Positions 52,460 through 61,267 of a stretch of DNA of 64,000 bases are shown piece by piece. The position numbers were made by a program, and so were the translations under genes. The stretch lies in assembly GCF_020509005.1 (NCBI RefSeq), contig NC_063015.1, positions 2,914,001 through 2,978,000 of the forward strand, read 5' to 3'. Below the pieces are notes generated by a model, which was given only the letters and a program-made list of their open reading frames with translations, did no database searches and was not told the DNA's origin. The number at the start of each line of letters is the position of its first letter. Position 1 is the stretch's first letter. This DNA is from Fulvia fulva. Taxonomy: Eukaryota; Ascomycota; Dothideomycetes; Mycosphaerellales; Mycosphaerellaceae.

Positions 52460-54688
52460 CTACACCACTTCCCTGCCCCGACTCCTCGTCCTCAACCTCT
52501 CCATCTCCAATCTTCTCCTCCCATCTGCTTCCTCAGTCTCCGCCGTCTCCTCACCCGGCAGCAAGACCGCCTTGTCGATCGCCACTGGCAGTCCTCTGTG
52601 CCGTCCTCGCAACATAACGAAGCACAGAATCAACTTGCTGCCTTTGTGCCACGTGCCCGCGAAGCTGTAGTTCTCCCATGGGATTCCCACGCTGATTCCG
52701 ACGCATCCGTAGCCAGACACAATCTCAAAGAGGAAGTTGAAGACTGAAAAGTTGCCCTGGTCGCGATCGAATTGACCTCCCTCGATGATCATGATTAGGA
52801 AGAGAGCGATGACGACAGTCCACATATCGTGCGCAAGTTGTGCGCGGAGTTGATGCCGGATGAAGTGCGTATTGCTCTCTTTCTGATGGTGGTGTCCGGC
52901 AAGGTGGCCAGTGATGCGTCCCAGGAACCCTCTGTCACTGGATCGGCTCTCTTCTTCCTTCTCAGCGTCTTCAGCATATATCCCCAGCGATCTCTCCTCA
53001 TACACATTACTGTTGCGCATGGTGATCACTACTGGGTAGACGCTGATGTACATCATCACGACGTACAGGACTTGCAGACTGATGCGCACCTGGCTTATAG
53101 GCACGACATAGAAACCACCGCTTCGCACCGCGAAAGCCTGGAAGAGGCCGTCAATCACGCGCACGCCTACGGGCAGGATCTCGATGTGTTCATTGCCAAT
53201 GTTGAGGATCTCGAAGCCGGCCCAGTCAATAGCATTTAGGACGATGACGGACGCGAGCAGCCAGTAAGTATGACGGCGAGGAAAGATATTGGTGTAGCAT
53301 CGGCGTGGATGGTCGAGGAGGAACTTCAGGGTACGGGCATGCTCGCGCCAGGGTTCTGAGTCGGTGAAACGGGTGACGAGTTTCCACATGGTCCAGATTA
53401 TAAGCCTCAAGAAGATTGGGTAGCATGTATTGCCGGCGAGGATCAAGAAGCCCATAGTCAAGAGGATGTAGTGGCCTGTCTGGAAGGCTGTCATGTTCGC
53501 GTCGAGGAGACTCATGCCAGAATTGTTAAAGGCAGACACGGCATTGAAGGCACCGACCCACCAAGGGTTCAGACCGTTGCTACGTGTTACGTCTGGTCTG
53601 GTGCTGGCCACCCAGGCCGCACAGCCAATGGCTCCGAAGAATTGCATGAGAAGCAGGTAGGTTGGTACCAGCCATGACAGGACCTTCACGGCACGATACT
53701 CGTAGCCTCCGAGCCGTTCGCGCTCCTTTTCAGTGAGGCCGTACATCTGGCTGTTCCTTCCCATCCAGCCTCCCAAGGTATTGATGTAGCCTCCCAAGTC
53801 TTCATAGATCTTAGGCTTACTTGACGATATGTCCTGCTTCGAGTTTACATTCGTGCCTGATCGTGTGGTGCTTACAGGTTCAAGGCTGGCTGACGGATCA
53901 GCACCTACGCCTTGGACACGGAACAAACTGTGGCTTCGCTTCCTGGGCGACACTGGCGAGTGCTGCCGGTCAAAGATCGTGTCATCGCTGAAGTGGAGTC
54001 CAGCACGATGGTCGGAACCGTCTATACCCAGCTCTTTCTCATTCATGTCGTCATGGTCAGATCGCGTCAGATCACCATCGCGACTGCGTTCCCCATTTTC
54101 CCCCCGCTGTGCAGCCGATTTGATCCCTGTGTCTTTGGATATGTGCCCAATATCGTCCTCCTTTCGACTTCGCTCTTGTCGCTCTTTGCTCTGTTCAACC
54201 AGGATCTCTTCATCTTGTCGATCTTGTCTCGTTCGACTACTAAGCGACCAGCCATGCTTATGTCCTCGAGAGCGGCTCCTTCCTCTTTGTGCTCGACGAC
54301 GCTTCTCGCGCTCAGCCAAGACATGTTGGAACTTCTTCTCAAATGCAGCCTTCCTGAAGTGTACCACCACGGCCGAGACAAAGATCGCGGAGCCGAAGAA
54401 GATCTGTAGGAGCAGCCAGACCTGCTGGAATGTGTTCAAGCTCGAGAGGTTGACGGTATTCAAGCCGGCCTCAGTCATGGCACTGGTGGACAGGAATAAC
54501 GCGTCTATGAACTGGACGCTGTGTGACGGGGTGGAGGAGCGCCAGATGATTAGGGCGCTGATCATACATGATATGATGAAGTAGGCGTAGTGTATGGTGA
54601 TGAAATTGAGCGGTGGCAGCCAATGCTTTCTGACCCATCGAGATGGTTTCTGCAGTGGTCCCAGGTTGGGCGCTTTGAAGGGCGCCAT
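52460..54688 (-). CDS. TRK-type potassium transporter, 742 aa
   Basis: The frame is open from 54724 but the first ATG is at 54688. The N-terminal membrane segment is followed by the first pore loop STSAMTEAGLNTVNLSSL. A long cytosolic, charged loop covers roughly residues 120-310 (Arg/Ser/Asp-rich), as in fungal TRK proteins. Later come FNAVSAFNNSGMSLLD (second pore), VIDGLFQAFAVRSGGFYVVP (third) and FNFLFEIVSGYGCVGISVG (fourth), giving the four-fold MPM repeat of the TrkH/HKT superfamily. It mediates K+ uptake across the plasma membrane. Intact and single-exon. The C-terminal tail after the last pore is short. Confidence 0.9.
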   Translation of the reverse strand: MAPFKAPNLGPLQKPSRWVRKHWLPPLNFITIHYAYFIISCMISALIIWRSSTPSHSVQFIDALFLSTSAMTEAGLNTVNLSSLNTFQQVWLLLQIFFGSAIFVSAVVVHFRKAAFEKKFQHVLAEREKRRRAQRGRSRSRGHKHGWSLSSRTRQDRQDEEILVEQSKERQERSRKEDDIGHISKDTGIKSAAQRGENGERSRDGDLTRSDHDDMNEKELGIDGSDHRAGLHFSDDTIFDRQHSPVSPRKRSHSLFRVQGVGADPSASLEPVSTTRSGTNVNSKQDISSSKPKIYEDLGGYINTLGGWMGRNSQMYGLTEKERERLGGYEYRAVKVLSWLVPTYLLLMQFFGAIGCAAWVASTRPDVTRSNGLNPWWVGAFNAVSAFNNSGMSLLDANMTAFQTGHYILLTMGFLILAGNTCYPIFLRLIIWTMWKLVTRFTDSEPWREHARTLKFLLDHPRRCYTNIFPRRHTYWLLASVIVLNAIDWAGFEILNIGNEHIEILPVGVRVIDGLFQAFAVRSGGFYVVPISQVRISLQVLYVVMMYISVYPVVITMRNSNVYEERSLGIYAEDAEKEEESRSSDRGFLGRITGHLAGHHHQKESNTHFIRHQLRAQLAHDMWTVVIALFLIMIIEGGQFDRDQGNFSVFNFLFEIVSGYGCVGISVGIPWENYSFAGTWHKGSKLILCFVMLRGRHRGLPVAIDKAVLLPGEETAETEEADGRRRLEMERLRTRSRGREVV

Positions 54689-55538
54689 GCCAAAGACACT
54701 GACCGCGAAGCCGCTGGGCCTCACTTGAAGTGTGATGAGCCGTCGAGAGTGTTCGCTTCTGGTGAGGCCCAGCGGCTTGCAGCGATCATATGCTTCGTGA
54801 TGGTAACTGCTGGCTGTATTTTGGGCATTGCTCGTGGTGTGTCGATGGGGGTGTGTAGGGTATTATGACGGGTGTCAGGGAGAGGAAGACATTGGAATGC
54901 TCTCCTACTGTAGCGTGTATGGTTGTTGTCTCGTGGACGAAAGTGCGGTCAGCTACACAGTACAGAACTTCTTAGCGTGGTGGACAGTGGACAGTCCACC
55001 ACAGCCGTCAGCAAGCGTCTTCCATCTGGCCAACGGGGAGCTGATGTTGTACTCCATTTCTCTGCACATGCACGGAACATGGTCCTCGTGAGACCATACA
55101 CGTTGCCACGATGCCTTGCAGCACGACGTGTGCCCTGCTGTGCCTCGACGGCGGCAAAAGATTGGCCTGGACCTGAGACGTGCGACGTGCGACGAAAGCT
55201 GCACCAAGCGCCAAGCGAGGCCGAGTCCATCGTCATGGCGGGCCTTCGCGGGTGCACGGGGACCGACACGGCTACATGTAGGCTGTAGCAGTGCTTTGTG
55301 TGCATGCGGTGGGATACAGAAGGTGGGATACCGCCCGATATAATATATTTGTTGGTCACACGCCTTTTCGACTAGAACTACATTGCTGCCAACTTCTTCT
55401 ACTGCGACCGCTACCTTCACTTCTCGTGCACAGCATCGCCACAGTGGCTACGACTTCACGGCCTGGGCATTGAAACATAACACCAGACATTGACCCTGCC
55501 AGCAGAACCCACTCGTTTTGGTCACCACAGCACTCAAC
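54689..55538. promoter_or_regulatory. Divergent promoter region of TRK and senescence-domain genes
   Basis: 850 bases between divergent start codons. No supported gene; overlapping short frames on both strands have no family features. Confidence 0.4.
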
Positions 55539-57077
55539 ATGGCGAGCCACAACGATCCCAAACTGCTCTATGCGATCAAGGGCATCAAGGCATACCACAT
55601 TCAAGATGGCCAGGAGCAGGACCTGACACCTTCGGGACCACAGACATTATCCTTGTTGATGGTCCCAACGAGCTCCCACTTCGCTCCCACGACCATGGGC
55701 GCCAACGAGGTTCCTGACGAAGACTTCTACCTGCATTTGAACCTCCCACCGGAGCTCGATCTGCCTCTTCCAGCAACGACACAGGTGTACCACCAACCAC
55801 CACACAGCTATCTTATACCTAGATGGGATCTGGGAACGGGTGCTGGCGCATTCACACGAATCGAGTTCCCACCCCTCGGCTACGGCGTTACGCAGGACGA
55901 TGTCGACACCTTCGAGACCATTCTCGCACAGTGCACTGCCTTCCTCGAACGAGCCAGACCTCCAATGCCAACCCGACCAAGCTTTAATGAGAAGGGAGGA
56001 TACAATCCAACAGATTATGCCCCCGGTGGCCGGTACGCTGTGGATGACAAAACGGGCAGGAAGCATGGCGAGATCGTGCTGATTGACGAGGACAACGGCT
56101 CAGTGGTTGGCGAGCTGGGAGAAGGCGCTCAAGTCATCGAAGACTCCAAGCTCAAGCCAGGTTCCAAAGATCCCGTTGAGGTCCAGGTCAGTGCAGATGG
56201 CAAGACGATTGAAGTGCGCCCAGTCTCGGAAGAATACCTGCGCATGGCCAGACATCCTGCCTACAAATCGAGTAGCATTGTCCAGAACGCCGCGACCGCA
56301 TCGCGCTTGATCGTTACGGGAAGCTCATACGTCGGCAACATGCTAGCCAGCGGCGCAGACAACTTCACGCAGAAGACCAAGCCGATCGCGAAGCCGATGG
56401 AATTCAAGCCAGCCACACACGAGCGAGTGCGCAAGATCAACACATTCACGCAGAAGACTGCAAGTGTCTCGAACAAGACCGTCGGCTCGATAACGAACAC
56501 TGTTCAGAACATTGCAGCGAAGGCATCAGGGCATAAGGGCGACAGGCCTCACAAGGGCTACGATGAGAAGGGCAGACCTCTGAGTAAGGACGATTACAAG
56601 CCCGGCTTCCTCAATAAGAGCATGATCGCCTTCTCGACAGTCATGGACGGCATCGCCACAGGGGGCAAGACTCTTCTCGAGACCGGCGGTGCAGCAGCAA
56701 GTACAGTTGTCGGCCACCGCTACGGCCAAGAAGCTGGGTCGATTACAGCTGGTCTTGCTGGTGGAGTGAAGAATGTAGGTCTCGTCTACATTGACGTGAC
56801 TGGTGTGTCGCGGCGAGCAGTCATCAAGTCTGTGGCCAAGGGTATGGTCGTTGGCAAGGTACGAGGCGGAGGTGAGATCGTGGTCGGAGGAGGTGACGGC
56901 GGCGAGATATCCACTGAGGAGCTCAAGAAGATGGAAGCGCAGCAAAGTAGTAGTGTTGCTGCCGACCACGGAGGCTTCCAGCCGCAGGGTGGCGCGTACG
57001 ATCCTGTTGGCTTTGGCTCTTCTGCGCCGCCGACGTACCAAGAGTTTGGACAGCCAGGTGCATCGGAGAAGCGATAG
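55539..57077 (+). CDS. Senescence/spartin-domain protein, 512 aa
   Basis: First ATG at 55539 (MASHNDPK). The N-terminal 130 residues give a beta-rich segment ending LIPRWDLGTGAGAFTRIEFPP. A middle part with VVGELGEGAQVIEDS and the helical (A)TASRLIVTGSSYVGNMLASGADNF follows. The C-terminal senescence domain (about 260-450) includes TGGKTLLETGGAAASTVVGHRYGQEAG, LAGGVKNVGLVYIDVTGVSRRAVIKSVAKGMV. Spartin-like proteins in animals sit on lipid droplets and take part in droplet turnover; plant members carry the same domain. A role in lipid droplet or stress biology is inferred. The tail is Gly/Gln-rich. Confidence 0.8.
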   Translation: MASHNDPKLLYAIKGIKAYHIQDGQEQDLTPSGPQTLSLLMVPTSSHFAPTTMGANEVPDEDFYLHLNLPPELDLPLPATTQVYHQPPHSYLIPRWDLGTGAGAFTRIEFPPLGYGVTQDDVDTFETILAQCTAFLERARPPMPTRPSFNEKGGYNPTDYAPGGRYAVDDKTGRKHGEIVLIDEDNGSVVGELGEGAQVIEDSKLKPGSKDPVEVQVSADGKTIEVRPVSEEYLRMARHPAYKSSSIVQNAATASRLIVTGSSYVGNMLASGADNFTQKTKPIAKPMEFKPATHERVRKINTFTQKTASVSNKTVGSITNTVQNIAAKASGHKGDRPHKGYDEKGRPLSKDDYKPGFLNKSMIAFSTVMDGIATGGKTLLETGGAAASTVVGHRYGQEAGSITAGLAGGVKNVGLVYIDVTGVSRRAVIKSVAKGMVVGKVRGGGEIVVGGGDGGEISTEELKKMEAQQSSSVAADHGGFQPQGGAYDPVGFGSSAPPTYQEFGQPGASEKR

Positions 57078-57866
57078 ACATGGCGCATCGATGGTAGTGG
57101 CCGGGACGCACGACTACTGTAGACACTGGGCAGGCAAGCAATGCAACGAGAGCAATGATGAAAATGGGATACCCTAGATAGCTATCTTCACATGGTCGTA
57201 CTTACATGATCGAACATACCTACCCTCTTTCTCTCTTGGTGTGACAACCACCATCCTATTGTGTCACCCTGCGGCATGCCGAGATTCGAGTCCCGGAAGC
57301 GCGGCCGGTGAGATCTTGACCAGAGCTTCCATTTCACGGCAGAGTGGATCTATACACGCAGCTCAGATCTTAGCAGACGAACCAACAGCGGTGGAATGCA
57401 GCGACAGCAGCGCTAGAAGGTGGAGAGGAGACAGCTCCGAAAAGCTTCCTCGGAAAATGCTGGATGCTACAAAGCGGAATGCAGTTGTCGATATTGGTTG
57501 CGGTGTTTCTTGACAGCGACAGGACTCGTGAAGGTGGAATATATATCTCATAGTCTTGATCAGAGCATGCAACTTTCTTCTCATCGTCGCTCCACATTCC
57601 GAAGCGTGAAGATGTCGGGCAAATCGCCACAAGGCCATGGGTGGTTGAATCGCGATCGTTCCCGCTCACGTGGCTCGGCGACTTCAGTCAAATGGCTTTG
57701 ATGACCACTGTTGAGGCGGCCTGGACAAAGGACTACCCATAGGCCAGGCAGAACCAGACTGACAGTCGTTACAGACAACCCTCCGAACTTCGAGCACGCT
57801 ATCCAGCGTCTTTGGCAGCCAGGACTATGCAGTATGCACCATGTGCGAGGTGAATGCTCAAGTCAA

Positions 57867-57874
57867 TGACGTCA
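57867..57874. promoter_or_regulatory. CRE (ATF/CREB) site TGACGTCA
   Basis: Perfect 8-base palindrome about 760 bases before the atfA start codon. ATF/CREB bZIP proteins such as AtfA bind this sequence. Confidence 0.7.
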
Positions 57875-58621
57875 TTTTGATTACAAAAGGCATCTTACCC
57901 GAGAGAGCCCGTGACTCCGAGCCGTGTTCCCTGTTGGCTTAGCGCGCGTCGACCACCTCTGCGATTCAAAAGCCTGCGCCTCCCATTTCGAATTGACATC
58001 ATCATCACTGACGTAGCGCTCACCTCTCGACGACGAAACCCATCAAGCGCACGGTGCTTGGTTGTGCAGGTCACGTTGTACCGGAAGACGAACCCCAGAA
58101 TTGATTACTCACGGCCTTTAACCACCATCCCACGCACTCTTGGAGCAGAAACGAAAGCATTTGCCTTCGGGCGCAATTTGCATTCTCGGAGTGCTGCAAA
58201 GGCGCGTCACAGACCAGGTTCATCGCTCGGCGGTAGCATACCATCGCGCGTCGCATTGGAGTCGACCAGAAAAGGTACGTCCAAGTGTTTCCGTCACCAG
58301 CGAGTCGAGTTGAGGCGCGGAAACGAAAGTGTTTTCGAGGTGAAAGCCGGGCCAGTCTTTTGCCACCCAGCGACGACGCGGCACACCGAGGGTGATGCTT
58401 TTGGAGGAGGTCGCATCGTAGTCCATCTCGAAGCTCATCGTGATGACCGGTTGGTATCAGGCGCTGACCGTCGTAATCATACAGAGTCTGTCTGCGAGCA
58501 GGAAGCATAACAAGTCGAAAGGTGTTGTTGAGAGGGAGGAGGAAAGGAAGTGCACTCGTAGGATCGACGAAACGTTCCAAGACTGAGGCACGAGGAAAGC
58601 AACTCTCCCACAATCCCACAT

Positions 58622-58629
58622 TGACGTCA
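58622..58629. promoter_or_regulatory. CRE (ATF/CREB) site TGACGTCA adjacent to the atfA ATG
   Basis: Perfect palindrome three bases upstream of ATG 58633, therefore probably within the 5' UTR or core promoter. A second full site and a near match lie upstream, which makes chance less likely. Confidence 0.65.
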
Positions 58630-58632
58630 GTC

Positions 58633-60601
58633 ATGGCAACCGCAACTCGATCATCTGCAACCGCCTCGCCTCATCTAAACAATGCTGGCATCAAGAGCAC
58701 CACAGCATCACCTCGCTCTAGTCGCAGTGCCCTGCAAACATCAGGTATGTTGTCGCTTCCACATATTATCTCCCTGGCTGGCGGCGCATGTCACCTCAAC
58801 ACGCGCGTGTTGTGAGCCTCGATGTCGCCAACCATTGGGACATCGTCATCGCGCATCCGTGTACGATTGAGCCTCACTGACAACATCCCCAGACACTTTG
58901 AAGAAGGAGCCTAGTGTTGAGGCCAAGCCAGGTAAGTCGTCGGCTCACACAACATACATCGCAATGGCAGTCACTGACCACACCAGAATCGAGCGTACCT
59001 ACCATCAACCAACCCGACGAGACGGACGCCACTGCCAACAACAACAAGGAAGCCGTGACTACCAATGCGCCTCTTGCACCTCCGCCTAAACCCACACAGA
59101 ACGGTGGTGGAGACTACTTTGCCGGAGCGCACAACGATCCGAACTTGTCGAGAGAACCGAACCCATTCGAAAGCGCATTTGGAAACCCCGCAGAGACACC
59201 AGGCAAGCCGCAACTACCTGGCGTAACCAGTCTGACATCGCCAGCTTCCCTTCTACCTGGCAACACACCTGGCTGGCCCGGATCCCTGCGCTCTGGTCCT
59301 CTCAGTCCTGCTATGCTAAGCGGTCCTAGTGGGTCGAACGACTACTTCAATAGTGACCATCACTTTGGAGGCAGCTTCCCGACCCCTAACGAATCTTCGT
59401 TGAGGACTGGATTGACGCCCGGTGGAGGCGGGTCTATGTTCCCGCAGCCATCGCCGAACTCGCAAGCAATCTACAACCAGTTGCAGAGTGGTGGTGCTAC
59501 GCCAGGAACACTCGACTTCCATCGAACGGCCATGACTGCGCGTGCACAGACTCAGGCCAACACGAACACTTACGGACTTGGGCAAGGCATCGCCACTTCG
59601 CAACCGCAACAGAACCCAAACATCCAGCCTGACCTCGATAGCAAGCCTTACAACCCCAACGGCTCAACGTCGAACCAAGACAGCCAAGATCCGTTCGGTT
59701 CGCACCAGACCAACGACGCCGCGAACGGGCTGTTCATGCTCGCGCAGGCTGGTGGACAGCAACGCAACGCCCAAGGGTACCCAATGTCTCAACAGCAGCA
59801 GCAAGGATACCAACAAAACGCCCAGATGAAACAGGGCGGTAAGGGTAGCGTCGGTAGCACCATGTCCGGCGGTAGCACTGGCGAGGACAATCAATACTCC
59901 GACGATGCCGACTCCAAGCCATCGACACGGAACGGTCGCGGGAGGAAGGGTCCGACAGGCAAAGCCGCCAATGGAAAGAGGAAGAACGACGACCCGTCTG
60001 CCAAGGGCGCAAACAAGAGACAAAGAGGCAGTACTGTGTCCGAAGAGCCTGAAGACGCCGACATGGGTCAAGATGATGATGAAGACCAAATGAACGCCGA
60101 TGGCAAGAAGATGACCGACGAGGAGAAGCGCAAGAACTTCCTCGAGCGCAATCGGTATGTGTCCCTGATACTACAGCCAACCTGACATGATGCTAACAAT
60201 ACATGACAGTGTCGCTGCTCTCAAATGTAGACAACGCAAGAAGCAGTGGCTGGCAAACCTCCAGCAGAAAGTCGAGATCTTTAGCACAGAGAACGATGCA
60301 CTGGCTGCAACCGTTACGCAGCTGAGAGAAGAAATCGTCGGGCTGAAGACATTACTTTTGGCGCACAAGGACTGTCCAGTATCTCAAGCACAAGGGATAT
60401 CCGGCATGGCCATGCAGCAGATCGCGGGCGACGCACACGGCTTCGCGAACCCATACGGCATGGCAATGGGCCAAGGTGGACCTGGCATGCAACAAAATAT
60501 GCAGCAAGCGCAGATGCAGAGAAGGTGAGTTGTTCCAGACAACAACTATCTCTGCATCTTGTAAGTATGCTGACTCCTTCCTAGCTAGGAGCGCTCTGTG
60601 A
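58633..60601 (+). CDS. atfA: Stress-response bZIP transcription factor of the Atf1/AtfA family, 548 aa
   Basis: Exons 58633-58744, 58893-58931, 58987-60154, 60210-60524 and 60589-60601. The N-terminal part contains NPFESAFGNPAETPGKPQLPGVTSL and SLLPGNTPGW-SLRSGPLSPAMLSGP, the osmotic-stress/HRA regions of fungal Atf1. A Gln/Asn/Gly-rich middle and a basic segment (NGRGRKGPTGKAANGKRKN) follow. The bZIP domain is split by intron 4: KRKNFLERNR-VAALKCRQRKKQWLANLQQKVE, followed by leucine-zipper heptads (IFSTENDALAATVTQLREEI). In other ascomycetes this factor is activated by the Hog1/Sty1 MAP kinase and controls oxidative and osmotic stress, conidia and secondary metabolism. The last exon is assigned by frame: it ends MQRRSAL. 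A different frame downstream could encode an alternative tail. Confidence 0.9.
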
Positions 60602-60828
60602 ATGCGCAGTTCGCCACCCCGCAGAACAGCTACTACGGGACGCCTCCAAGTGGGCCTTACTCGAGGTCTTCCAGCGGCTTCGAGGCCAACTCTTCAAATG
60701 GACCCGACACAAACACGACCGTAGGAACAGATCCGGAGAGTCCTACAAACTACATCAACTTCAGCTCTCCGCACTCGCATCCACGGTACGGCTCGCCGCA
60801 TCAGAGGCATGGCGATCCGCACATGTAA
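60598..60828 (+). other. Open frame after atfA, possible alternative C-terminus
   Basis: 76 codons, Ser/Pro/Asn-rich (NAQFATPQNSYYGTPPSGP... HQRHGDPHM), open in a frame that the preferred splice does not use. It looks protein-like but no acceptor gives a frame-correct join that I could find. It may be UTR, a decayed tail or an isoform. Confidence 0.3.
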
Positions 60829-61267
60829 CACTTAGTTGTAGATGATGATGCCTCATGTGATTTTTGCTTTGGAGTGGTGGAGGATTGCACAAATGGCGGC
60901 GTAAGGAGTAGGAAATATAAGAGGTAGCTTGATATTCGAGGGCATCGATCAGGTGGAAGTTAGACACTTGTCGAGACAATTGAAGAGTGATGCTACGATA
61001 GCGTTCGTACATGGAGCTTTAATGACGAGAAAGCATATGATCGCAACGGTGTCTCTCAATGTACGTTGTGTTTAGCATGCAGGGCAGTCCTCGTGCACGT
61101 GTGAGTGAAGTGAAGTCGCAGTGAAGCATGTTGCCTCTCCGGCAAATCGCAACCCCACCAAACGCCAATCTCAAATCGCGTCTTCCCAAAACCAAACACC
61201 ACATCACGCGTCATGTCATAAACAATTCCCTCTCCATCCCACACAACAATGCGCCCAAGCCCCTTCC
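60829..61267. other. Intergenic between atfA and GCP3
   Basis: About 440 bases, no gene seen. Contains the promoter of the gamma-tubulin complex gene. Confidence 0.5.

Larger units (their letters stand above)
57078..58632. promoter_or_regulatory. 1.55 kb upstream region of atfA with CRE palindromes
   Basis: No supported gene. Open frames on both strands are short and featureless. Long upstream regions are usual for stress regulators. Contains two perfect TGACGTCA palindromes (57867-57874 and 58622-58629) and one near match, TGACGTAG (58009-58016). Confidence 0.6.

Noticed and set aside
57285..57310. T-loop-like sequence (GATTCGAGTCCC) suggesting a tRNA
   Set aside because: The flanking bases do not form the five-base T-stem, and no matching D-arm, anticodon arm or acceptor stem is found.
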